Shown here: one piece after another, positions 8,337 through 16,014 of the stretch | How positions within the stretch are numbered: position 1 is the stretch's first letter | Layout of the letters: each line of letters opens with the position of its first letter | Assembly: GCA_916715765.1 (NCBI GenBank) | Contig: CAKAPG010000003.1 | Span: 62,001-126,000, forward strand | Length of the DNA: 64,000 bases | Direction of reading: 5' to 3' | DNA from: an uncultured Atopobium sp. | GTDB lineage: Bacteria > Actinomycetota > Coriobacteriia > Coriobacteriales > Atopobiaceae | The notes under the pieces: model-generated | Seen by the model: only the letters and a program-made list of their open reading frames with translations | What the model was told of the DNA's origin: nothing | Databases searched by the model: none | Position numbers and translations under genes: made by a program

Positions 8337-8436
8337 TGTGGTATTGTTCGTGGTTTTTTAGGTATACTAAGTACATCGAATCAGACGTTTAACTGTTTCA
8401 GTTGTGCAGTCAAGCAAAATCGGGAGAGTGGTTTGC

Positions 8437-9294
8437 GTGAAGGTACTTCTTGTTCCAAATTTTTCAAGAGAAGTTGCTGTTTCTGGTGCACGTGAACTTG
8501 AAGAATGGCTTTTTGAGCAGGGATGTGATGTCCAGTGGGCACACGATAAAAAGCTGTTCCCAGATAAAGTTATTGATTGCTCTGATTGCCAACTTGTTAT
8601 TTCTCTTGGCGGAGACGGAACACTTCTGAGAGCCGCCAAAATTGTTGAGTATTCAGAAATTCCGATCCTGGGTATTTCGTATGGTCACCTTGGCTTTTTG
8701 ACCAGTACAACCCCTAACAAAATGATTGAGATGGTAGCTGACGCCCTTTCAGGAGAGCTCCACGTTTCTAGAAGAGCAACGCTTGCAATAGAAACAGAAT
8801 ATGAGCTTCCTTCCGGAGAAACACACGTCGAGAAGACCTTCTCGCTCAATGATTTTGCTGTTTCCAGAGGTGGAGCAGGCGATATGGTTGAGTTTACGGT
8901 TTCTGTATCGGGCAACCATATCGATAAGCTTCGCGGAGATGGCTTTGTCGTTAGTACAGCAACTGGATCTACTGGTTATGCTCTTGCTGCTGGTGGTCCT
9001 ATTGTTACGCCAGAGTTCTCAGGAATGGTTTGTGTGCCAATTGCACCACATACTATTTTGGCTCGCGCATTCCTTACCTCACCTTCTGATGTGGTTGAAA
9101 TCACCATGTCAAAAGATAGACCTGCACCATGTCACTTCTTCTCTGATGGACAAAACATCAAGCATCCAGAGGAGGGTATGGCTACCAAAGCTCGTATTAG
9201 CCGTGGACCAGGAGACATTATTCTGCTTGATAGAAGCGCTGATAGTTTCTATCGTTCAGTTTCTCGCGTGTTTTACGGTAAAACTGGTCAGTAA
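8437..9294 (+). CDS. nadK: NAD kinase
   Basis: Phosphorylates NAD to NADP; 285 aa from this start. The GGDGT motif (G58-G61, ISLGGDGTLLRA), the SLNDFAV motif and the DGFVVSTATGSTGYALAAGG signature are all present. The GTG at 8437 was preferred over upstream in-frame GTGs at 8404 and 8428 because CGGGAGAG lies eight bases before it and MKVLLVPNF is the usual N-terminus. It is 11 bases ahead of recN, so both should share the SOS-box promoter. Confidence 0.94.
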   Translation: MKVLLVPNFSREVAVSGARELEEWLFEQGCDVQWAHDKKLFPDKVIDCSDCQLVISLGGDGTLLRAAKIVEYSEIPILGISYGHLGFLTSTTPNKMIEMVADALSGELHVSRRATLAIETEYELPSGETHVEKTFSLNDFAVSRGGAGDMVEFTVSVSGNHIDKLRGDGFVVSTATGSTGYALAAGGPIVTPEFSGMVCVPIAPHTILARAFLTSPSDVVEITMSKDRPAPCHFFSDGQNIKHPEEGMATKARISRGPGDIILLDRSADSFYRSVSRVFYGKTGQ

Positions 9295-9305
9295 GCAGGT
9301 CTTAT

Positions 9306-10937
9306 ATGCTTGATGAACTTCGCGTGCAAAATGTTGCACTAATTGAAGATGCTTCTCTTGCTCCCGCCTCAGGTTTAACTGTTTTAACAGGAGAGACGGG
9401 TGCTGGTAAAACTGCTCTTTTATCTTCGATTAAGCTCTTAGTTGGAGAGCGTGCAGATGCTTCTGCAGTCAGAGAAGGAACGGATGCCCTTAGGGTTGAA
9501 GCGCGTTTCTTTACCTCTCCAGAAGATCAAGAAGGAGTAGTGGTTTCTAGAAAAGTCTCTGCTGACGGCAGAGGCAGGGTAGAGATTGATGGCCATATGG
9601 CATCAGTTAAAGAGCTGGCTGGAGGCATTGGAACATCAATTGATCTGTGTGGTCAGCATGAGCACCAAAGATTACTTGATGTAAAGAATCATGTCAGCAT
9701 GCTGGACGCATGGATTGGCTCAGACATTCAGTCTTACCAGACAGAGTATGTAGACGCTTTGCATGCTTACCATGCTGCGGTTACCGAGCTTCAGCGGGTT
9801 ATTGAAGTAAGTCAGTCAAGCAATGCAAAAATTGATGAAGCAGCATTTCTTGTCCAAAGAATTGATGAGGTTTCTCCTAAAGAAGGAGAGCTAGAAGACT
9901 TAGAAGAACAACTTCCTCGCTTTGAGCACGCAGAGGCTCTTCTTCAAGCTGCAGGAGGAACACATGAGATGCTCTCAAGTGATGAGGGCGTCATCGATTC
10001 ACTCTCTGATGCGGTTCAGATGCTTCAAAATGCTTCAACGTTTGATGCTACGCTTGGTTCTTATGCAGAGTCTCTCTCAAGTGCACTTATAGAGATTGAA
10101 GATGTTTCTTCAGAGCTCAGAAGTTATGTAGGATCTCTTGATTTTGATGAAGAAGCTCTTGAAGAGATGCAGAGTCGCATGGCTCGTCTTCAAGGCCTTA
10201 TGAGAACGTACGGTCCTGGTATGAAAGACGTATTTAAGAAATACCAGACTGCTCAAAATCTTCTCGAGGTAACTAGAGACACAGAAAAGCTTGTTCGTGA
10301 GGCACAGGCAGCGGTAGAGGCTGCAAAAGATACCCTTACTCTTAAGGCTCAAGCGCTTAAAAAGGTTCGTGTAGCTGCAGTTCCAAAGCTTTGTGATGCA
10401 GTCAATAAGCAAATGAGTCATTTGCAGATGGGCTCAGCTCAGATTGAACTCAACTTTGAAGATCTTCCTTTTGAGCAGTGGAACAAAGTCGGTTCCACAA
10501 AAATTGAGCTTATGTATAAGCCTTCAACTCAAATGACAGCTCGCCCTCTTAGAAAAATTGCCTCTGGCGGTGAGGTTTCTCGCGTAATGCTCGCATGTAA
10601 GGTGGTTCTAGGAGAGTCTGACGACTGCGATACGCTTGTATTTGATGAAGTTGACGCCGGCGTTGGTGGAGCTACCGCCGTTGCTCTTGCAGAGGTTTTA
10701 GCGCAGCTTGCTAAGACACATCAGGTGATTGTGGTAACTCACTTGCCTCAGGTTGCTGTTATGGCTTCAAAACACTATGTAGTGTCTAAGACAGAAGAGC
10801 ATAACGCGCTTCCGGTAACTTCACTTACAGAGGTTTCTGGCGCTCAGAGAGAAGAAGAGATTGCTCGCATGCTGTCAGGCTCAATAACTGAGGCTTCTTT
10901 GGCACATGCGCATGAACTGCTCACAGAAGCTCACTAG
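9306..10937 (+). CDS. recN: DNA repair protein RecN
   Basis: SMC-like ATPase that acts early at double-strand breaks; 543 aa, normal length. Walker A is at about residues 29-36 (GETGAGKT). A central coiled-coil region (about 150-360) is followed by the signature KIASGGEVSRVMLACK and Walker B TLVFDEVDAGVGG. It is co-transcribed with nadK, a common tlyA-nadK-recN arrangement in Gram-positive bacteria. Confidence 0.95.
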   Translation: MLDELRVQNVALIEDASLAPASGLTVLTGETGAGKTALLSSIKLLVGERADASAVREGTDALRVEARFFTSPEDQEGVVVSRKVSADGRGRVEIDGHMASVKELAGGIGTSIDLCGQHEHQRLLDVKNHVSMLDAWIGSDIQSYQTEYVDALHAYHAAVTELQRVIEVSQSSNAKIDEAAFLVQRIDEVSPKEGELEDLEEQLPRFEHAEALLQAAGGTHEMLSSDEGVIDSLSDAVQMLQNASTFDATLGSYAESLSSALIEIEDVSSELRSYVGSLDFDEEALEEMQSRMARLQGLMRTYGPGMKDVFKKYQTAQNLLEVTRDTEKLVREAQAAVEAAKDTLTLKAQALKKVRVAAVPKLCDAVNKQMSHLQMGSAQIELNFEDLPFEQWNKVGSTKIELMYKPSTQMTARPLRKIASGGEVSRVMLACKVVLGESDDCDTLVFDEVDAGVGGATAVALAEVLAQLAKTHQVIVVTHLPQVAVMASKHYVVSKTEEHNALPVTSLTEVSGAQREEEIARMLSGSITEASLAHAHELLTEAH

Positions 10938-11027
10938 ATTTTTCAGAATTACATGGACATAACAATGTATTTGTTTGGAGATTAAATTTCTCGTCTCTAT
11001 GGGCCTCAAAGCGGAATAATATAAAGA

Positions 11028-11063
11028 CCCGTAGAAATGTAATTGGCTAATCTTACCTACGGG
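11028..11063 (+). promoter_or_regulatory. Hairpin sequestering the pyrG ribosome-binding site
   Basis: CCCGTAG (11028-11034) is complementary to CTACGGG (11057-11063), which overlaps the GGGAG ribosome-binding site eight bases before the pyrG ATG. Pairing would hide it, so the leader could be a translational control point. Only a 7-bp stem is visible. Confidence 0.4.
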
Positions 11064-11071
11064 AGTAATCC

Positions 11072-12721
11072 ATGACCAAGCACATATTTGTAACAGGTGG
11101 CGTTGTTTCCTCTCTTGGAAAAGGAATCACTGCTGCATCTCTCGGCCGACTTCTTAAGGCTCGTGGCTATAAGGTCATGATGCAAAAAGCTGACCCATAT
11201 CTTAACGTTGACCCAGGTACTATGAGTCCTTTCCAGCATGGTGAGGTTTTTGTTACCGAAGATGGTAAAGAGACTGACCTTGACCTTGGCCATTATGAGC
11301 GCTTTATTGATGAGAACCTTACCAGGGAGTCTAACTTCACTACTGGTCTTATTTACCAGTCTTTGATTCAGCGTGAGCGCGCTGGAGACTTCCTTGGTGG
11401 TACAGTCCAGGTTATTCCTCATGTAACTGATGCGATTAAAGCTCGTTTTGCTCGCATTGAAGAGGTTACTAACGCAGATGTAGTCATCACAGAGCTTGGT
11501 GGCACCATTGGCGATATTGAGTCTCAGCCTTTTGTTGAGGCAATTCGCCAGTTTAGAAAAGAGCGTGGCGCAAGCAACGTTGCTATTATTCACGTGAGCC
11601 TTGTTCCTTATATTGCTGCTGCTCATGAGGTCAAGACTAAGCCTACACAGCACTCCGTAAAAGAACTTCGTTCCCTTGGTATTCAGCCAGACTTTATCGT
11701 GTGCCGTTCTAGCCATTCTGTGGATGAATCTATTCGCGAGAAAATCGCTAATTTCTGCGACGTTGATGCAGATTGCGTTTTTGAGAACAATGATCTGCCT
11801 TCAATTTATGACGTTCCAGCACACCTGGCGGCACAGGGATTTGACAAAAAGGTACTTGAGCGTCTTGGTCTTGAAGTTCGTCCAAGTGATCTTGGCGGCT
11901 GGGAAGCATTTACTACCGCTATGCATAAGGCAAATGCGCTTGAAGACACAACAAGAATTTATGTTGTCGGCAAGTATACACAGCTGCCTGATGCCTACCT
12001 TTCTGTTATTGAGGCACTTCACCACTCTGGTATTTTCTATGGTAGGCACGTTGATATCCGCCTGGTAAATGGTGAAGAGCTGACAGAAGAAGACGTAGAG
12101 CAGGAGCTTGCTGGTGCGGACGGCATTTTGGTTCCTGGCGGCTTTGGTCTTCGCGGCGTAGAGGGCAAAATGGTTGCTATTCGTCGTGCTCGTGAGCTCA
12201 AGATTCCTTACCTTGGTGTTTGCCTTGGTATGCAGATGGCTGTTACTGAGTTTGCTCGTGACGTCTGCGGCATGGAGGGTGCAAATTCAGCAGAGTTTGG
12301 TCCAGATACTCCATACCCTGTCATCAATCTTATGTCTGATCAGGAGGATATTACTGACAAGGGCGGTACCATGCGCCTTGGTTCTTATCCTTGCAAGGTT
12401 GTTGAGGGAACTCTTGCACACGAGGCATATGGCAACAACTTGGTTTACGAGCGTCATCGTCACCGCTATGAGGTAAGCAACGTATTCCGTAATCAGCTTG
12501 TTGAGGCTGGTCTGGTAGTTTCTGGTGTTTCTCCAGACGATCGCCTTGTAGAGATGATTGAGCTTCCAGAGTCTGTTCACCCTTGGTTTGTTGCAAGTCA
12601 GGCACATCCAGAGTTCAAAAGCCGTCCAACTCATCCTGCGCCTTTGTTCCGTGAGTTTGCACGTGCAGCAATCGCTCATCATGAGGGTGTTGACCGTCAT
12701 GACGTAAACCAGGCTCTCTAA
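11072..12721 (+). CDS. pyrG: CTP synthase
   Basis: Glutamine-dependent amination of UTP to CTP; 549 aa, normal length. The N-terminal amidoligase domain starts with FVTGGVVSSLGKGI. The C-terminal class I glutamine amidotransferase carries nucleophile C384 (GVCLGMQ) and the His/Glu pair in SQAHPEFKSRP. It stands alone between recN and xerD with a structured leader. Confidence 0.97.
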   Translation: MTKHIFVTGGVVSSLGKGITAASLGRLLKARGYKVMMQKADPYLNVDPGTMSPFQHGEVFVTEDGKETDLDLGHYERFIDENLTRESNFTTGLIYQSLIQRERAGDFLGGTVQVIPHVTDAIKARFARIEEVTNADVVITELGGTIGDIESQPFVEAIRQFRKERGASNVAIIHVSLVPYIAAAHEVKTKPTQHSVKELRSLGIQPDFIVCRSSHSVDESIREKIANFCDVDADCVFENNDLPSIYDVPAHLAAQGFDKKVLERLGLEVRPSDLGGWEAFTTAMHKANALEDTTRIYVVGKYTQLPDAYLSVIEALHHSGIFYGRHVDIRLVNGEELTEEDVEQELAGADGILVPGGFGLRGVEGKMVAIRRARELKIPYLGVCLGMQMAVTEFARDVCGMEGANSAEFGPDTPYPVINLMSDQEDITDKGGTMRLGSYPCKVVEGTLAHEAYGNNLVYERHRHRYEVSNVFRNQLVEAGLVVSGVSPDDRLVEMIELPESVHPWFVASQAHPEFKSRPTHPAPLFREFARAAIAHHEGVDRHDVNQAL

Positions 12722-12749
12722 GCAGAATTTTTAATAGGGAAGAATACTT

Positions 12750-13658
12750 ATGGACCTCGCTCAGGCGCGTACAGAATTTTTAGCGTACGTTGCTGTTGAG
12801 CGAGGTCTTTCTGTAAATACGCTTGATGCCTATACCAGAGATTTAGAGGGTTATTTGCTTTGGCTGAATGGCAAAAAGATTACTTTGCCCAACCAGGTGA
12901 CTCGCTCCGATGTTGAAGAGTACATAGGCTCTCTTAGAGACTTAGGAATGGCTCCAGCTTCGGTTGAGCGCCACACTGCGGCACTTAGAAACTTCCACAA
13001 GTTTATGGCTGTTGAGCAAATTTGTGAGTCATCTCCAGCAGAAGATTTACCTACCGCAGCAAGAATTCAAAGGCTTCCTGATGTTATCTCTCAAGAGAAG
13101 GCAGAAGAGCTGCTTGATCAGCCATTTCCTAATTCACCCCTAGGAATTCGAGATAGAGCCATACTTGAGTTGCTGTATGGGTGTGGGCTTCGTGTGTCTG
13201 AGCTTTGCGATCTTGAGGTTCGAGGTGTCCTTCTAGAAGATGAACTCTTGCGTGTTTTTGGTAAGGGTTCCAAAGAGCGTGTAGTTCCTGTACTGGGCTC
13301 TGCGTATCGTGCGCTTGAAACATATCTTTATGAAGCTCGCTCGCTTTTGCTTAAGCATGGTCAAGTATCTGAGGTGTTTGTAAACGCTCGGGGTGGACGC
13401 ATTTCTCGCCAGTCGGTACATAAACTGGTGGCAAATTACGGCAGGGTAGTGGGGATTGAAGGTTTGCATCCTCATACACTGCGCCACAGTTTTGCCACAC
13501 ACCTTCTAGAGGGTGGCGCTGATCTTCGCTCGGTGCAGGAGCTTTTGGGACACGTTGATATTTCAACCACGCAGCTCTATACGCACGTAGATAGGTCGCA
13601 CATTAGAGACGTGTACCTTGAGGCTCACCCAAGAGCCCACGTTCACGCGGACAAATAA
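12750..13658 (+). CDS. xerD: Site-specific tyrosine recombinase XerD
   Basis: 302-aa XerC/D-type recombinase that resolves chromosome dimers at dif. An N-terminal SAM-like core-binding domain (about 1-90) is followed by the catalytic domain with R148 (GLRVSEL), H242 and R245 (HPHTLRH), the His in LGHVDISTT and the nucleophile Tyr in LYTHV. Its chromosomal housekeeping position and absence of prophage neighbours favour XerD over a phage integrase. Confidence 0.93.
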   Translation: MDLAQARTEFLAYVAVERGLSVNTLDAYTRDLEGYLLWLNGKKITLPNQVTRSDVEEYIGSLRDLGMAPASVERHTAALRNFHKFMAVEQICESSPAEDLPTAARIQRLPDVISQEKAEELLDQPFPNSPLGIRDRAILELLYGCGLRVSELCDLEVRGVLLEDELLRVFGKGSKERVVPVLGSAYRALETYLYEARSLLLKHGQVSEVFVNARGGRISRQSVHKLVANYGRVVGIEGLHPHTLRHSFATHLLEGGADLRSVQELLGHVDISTTQLYTHVDRSHIRDVYLEAHPRAHVHADK

Positions 13659-13671
13659 ACGCGCTTGACGC

Positions 13672-13700
13672 AAGTGTGGGACAAGTGTGGGGCAAAGTGG
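13672..13700 (+). promoter_or_regulatory. Upstream cluster of MraZ-like boxes
   Basis: AAGTGT at 13672, AAGTGT at 13683 and AAAGTGG at 13694 resemble MraZ half-sites but are spaced 11 and 12 rather than 10 bases apart. They begin 14 bases after the xerD stop and may be a weaker second operator. Confidence 0.35.
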
Positions 13701-13825
13701 TGACTGCGTAAAAGCAAGATGAAGGTTTTGTTTGAGTAACGTGTGATTTTCGCCATGAGTTCACCACAATTTCCTCAAAAATTTTTACTTCATAAAAAAT
13801 TTAATAAATTAGATCTGAGACTAAG

Positions 13826-13857
13826 AAAATCCGTTCTTTTGTAGTTCGGATTTTTTT
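13826..13857 (+). terminator. Rho-independent terminator in xerD-mraZ gap
   Basis: AAAATCCG (13826-13833) pairs with CGGATTTT (13847-13854), with T run 13851-13857. It could end xerD transcription, 170 bases after its stop, or a short RNA starting in the gap. Confidence 0.7.
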
Positions 13858-13931
13858 AAACACTACATATTGTGGTCAAAATGTCATATCTCATATCTAC
13901 GTTAAACCCCAGCTAGACCATAAGAAAAATA

Positions 13932-13976
13932 CTTGGTGTTGGAAAGTGTTTTCTAGTGTGTCTAAGTGTCGGAATG
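13932..13976 (+). promoter_or_regulatory. MraZ operator: four GTGT repeats at 10-bp spacing
   Basis: GTGT begins at 13936, 13946, 13956 and 13966, with a degenerate GAGT at 13976. Three are preceded by A, giving the (A)AAGTGT box followed by three spacer bases known for MraZ of Mollicutes; E. coli MraZ sites have the same 10-bp period. It lies about 110-150 bases before mraZ and next to a possible -10 (TATATT, 13980-13985), fitting autoregulation of the division operon. Confidence 0.72.
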
Positions 13977-14020
13977 AGTTATATTTATTTCACGTTCAAT
14001 CGACGGACTATGCCCAAGCG

Positions 14021-14060
14021 TTGCCGCGCACACACAACACAAACACAGCCCGCGCGGCAA
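14021..14060 (+). ncRNA. Structured leader hairpin of the division operon
   Basis: TTGCCGCGC (14021-14029) pairs perfectly with GCGCGGCAA (14052-14060). It is followed by GGGGCGCCAACGTGAAAGGG before the mraZ start. An actinobacterial RNA motif named mraW is described upstream of this operon; whether this is that motif was not tested. Confidence 0.4.
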
Positions 14061-14086
14061 GGGGCGCCAACGTGAAAGGGGGAGAC

Positions 14087-14521
14087 ATGCTTACTGGTCA
14101 GTATCAGCGCTCGCTGGACTCCAAGATTCGCGTGACTCTTCCTGCACCTCAGCGCAAGCAGCTTGGCGATGTTGTCATCTTGCTCCGTCGACAGGACGCG
14201 CTTTACGGCTACTCACCTGAGGCGTATGAGGCTTGGATTGCAAGTCTGAACCTCAACCCAAGGAACCGCGACGACGTCACAGCACTTCGCATGCTGAACG
14301 CAGCAGCAACAACCGTCGACATTGACTCGGCCGGCCGCGTTGCTCTGGGAAAGATTGACGAGTCCGATCCACAGGCTAGGGAGAAGCTCCAGCTTGACCG
14401 CGACGTCACCATTGTCGGTAACGGCGACCACTTTGAGATTTGGAACACCAACAAGTGGAACAGCCTCTTCTCGGCAGATGACCGCGTTGCAACGCTCGAG
14501 GACCTCATCTTTGGCGCCTAG
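14087..14521 (+). CDS. mraZ: Transcriptional regulator MraZ
   Basis: 144 aa, two SpoVT/AbrB-like DNA-binding halves. The first begins TGQYQRSLDSKIRVTLP, the second contains DIDSAGRVALG. MraZ forms a ring-shaped oligomer that binds tandem boxes and represses its own division/cell-wall operon; such boxes are present upstream. The ATG at 14087 follows AAAGGGGGAG; the open frame extends upstream to 13946 but without homology. Confidence 0.93.
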   Translation: MLTGQYQRSLDSKIRVTLPAPQRKQLGDVVILLRRQDALYGYSPEAYEAWIASLNLNPRNRDDVTALRMLNAAATTVDIDSAGRVALGKIDESDPQAREKLQLDRDVTIVGNGDHFEIWNTNKWNSLFSADDRVATLEDLIFGA

Positions 14522-14536
14522 TGAGGCGAGAAGATC

Positions 14537-15520
14537 GTGAAGGTTGAAGACGGTAACTTGAAAGTCGAATATCGGCACCAACCAGTAATGCTTGCAGAAG
14601 TGCTGCGCGAGCTGGACCCCAAGCCAGGTGAAGTTGTTTGCGACTGCACCTTGGGAGGAGCGGGCCACACCGTAGAGATGGCAAAGCTGATTGCTCCAGA
14701 CGGTCTTTCCATTGGAATCGACCAGGACGCAATGGCTCATCAAGCAGCAGCTGCTCGCCTGAAGCAAGAAGTACCAAATGCGGAGTTTTTACCGCTTAAG
14801 GGAAACTTTGGCGACCTCGATGAACTTCTCGTTTCTGCAGAAGTCCCCGGAGTTGACTGTTTCCTCTTTGACATTGGTGTTTCTTCTCCTCAGCTTGATA
14901 TCCCAGAGCGAGGCTTTTCGTACCACGAAGATGCCCCGTTGGATATGCGAATGGACCCGGGCAAACAAACTCCAACTGCACAAGAGGTCATCAACACCTA
15001 CAACGAAGCCGACCTCGCCCGAATCCTTCGAGTTTATGGCGACGAGAAATTTGCCTCACGCATTGCACGACGCATTGTGCAAACGCGAGAAAAGCGTCCC
15101 ATTCAAACGACGCTTGAGCTTGTTGAGGTAATCAAGGCGGCAATTCCCGCAGCAGCGCGTCGTCACGGTGGACATCCTGCCAGAAAGACGTTCCAAGCAC
15201 TTCGTATTGAAGTGAACCACGAACTTGAGGTTTTGGAGCGCGGACTTCGCTCTGCAATTGCCTGGGCCAATCCAGGGGGCAGGATTTGCGTTATCTCGTA
15301 CCACTCGCTTGAAGATCGCATTGTCAAGCACGTGTTCTCCGAGCTCAGTCAAGGTTGTATCTGCCCGCCAGACCTTCCGGTTTGTATGTGCGGTCAAGTG
15401 CCGATAGTTGACGTGATTACGCGCAAACCTCTTGTGGCCACTCCAGAAGAGATAGAGCGCAACCCAAGGGCGAGAAGTGCCCTGATGAGGGTAGCGGTTA
15501 AACGCGACCCAGAGAAATGA
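14537..15520 (+). CDS. rsmH: 16S rRNA (cytosine1402-N4)-methyltransferase RsmH
   Basis: SAM-dependent methyltransferase, 327 aa (older name MraW). N-terminal YRHQPVMLAEVLREL, SAM motif DCTLGGAGHT and the later RISYHSLEDR-type motif (CVISYHSLEDRIVKHVF) are diagnostic. The C-terminus carries a Cys-containing insert (QGCICPPDLPVCMCG), common in actinobacteria. GTG start 15 bases after mraZ. The gap contains one GGCGAGAA octamer, overlapping the ribosome-binding region. Confidence 0.95.
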   Translation: MKVEDGNLKVEYRHQPVMLAEVLRELDPKPGEVVCDCTLGGAGHTVEMAKLIAPDGLSIGIDQDAMAHQAAAARLKQEVPNAEFLPLKGNFGDLDELLVSAEVPGVDCFLFDIGVSSPQLDIPERGFSYHEDAPLDMRMDPGKQTPTAQEVINTYNEADLARILRVYGDEKFASRIARRIVQTREKRPIQTTLELVEVIKAAIPAAARRHGGHPARKTFQALRIEVNHELEVLERGLRSAIAWANPGGRICVISYHSLEDRIVKHVFSELSQGCICPPDLPVCMCGQVPIVDVITRKPLVATPEEIERNPRARSALMRVAVKRDPEK

Positions 15521-15578
15521 AGTACCCCATAGCACCTGTTGCTTGTTGTTAAGAAGTTTTTGAAGGGATTGAAGTTTA

Positions 15579-15998
15579 ATGGCACGTTACGGATCAGAAG
15601 CTGTAGCACGCACAACTCAGTTTGAGCATGAGTACGCTCCTGAACAGAGCACTCGCACATCTTTTGAGGTTGTCCCTGGTGGCGGCCTTGATGCCGATGC
15701 TCGCCGTGGCGTAAGCAGCCAGTTCATCCAGCGTGTCAAGCTTATTGCTGTTGCTGCAGCACTCTTTCTGACACTTGGTGTTGTCCGTATTGGTATCTCT
15801 ACCGCTACGGTTTCTACTCTTCAGGCTAATAACGTCATCAGAAATGAAATGCGTGCAACAACTGCAACTAACGATTCCCTGCGCGTTTCTCGCTCTCTGC
15901 TTGCAAGCACTACACGCATTGAGCGCATTGCTACTCAGAATTACGGCATGACTCTTGAGACAAATCGCCCTGTTGTAGATGTAAACAACAACGCTTAG
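15579..15998 (+). CDS. ftsL: FtsL-like septum protein
   Basis: 139-aa bitopic protein: about 50 cytoplasmic residues, one membrane segment (about 52-72, KLIAVAAALFLTLGVVRIGI) and an extracytoplasmic alpha-helical region with heptad character (about 75-120). FtsL is too variable to be certain from sequence; size, topology and position between rsmH and ftsI support it. It would bind FtsQ/DivIC and FtsI at the septum. Confidence 0.75.
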   Translation: MARYGSEAVARTTQFEHEYAPEQSTRTSFEVVPGGGLDADARRGVSSQFIQRVKLIAVAAALFLTLGVVRIGISTATVSTLQANNVIRNEMRATTATNDSLRVSRSLLASTTRIERIATQNYGMTLETNRPVVDVNNNA

Positions 15999-16014
15999 GC
16001 GTAAAATATACGTT

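Larger units (their letters stand above)
13659..14086. other. 428-base gap between xerD and mraZ
   Basis: No supported protein gene. In order it holds three AAGTG(T/G) elements (13672-13700), AT-rich sequence, a terminator (13826-13857), a 10-bp-periodic MraZ operator (13932-13976), a possible -10 TATATT at 13980, a GC-rich hairpin (14021-14060) and the mraZ ribosome-binding site. It contains none of the octamer copies. Confidence 0.7.

Noticed and set aside
10110..10421. 103-codon minus-strand ORF inside recN
   Set aside because: Antisense to the coiled-coil coding region with no supporting features.
12750..13658. XerD-like gene as a phage integrase marking an island
   Set aside because: Neighbours are housekeeping genes, there are no phage genes, att repeats or adjacent tRNA.
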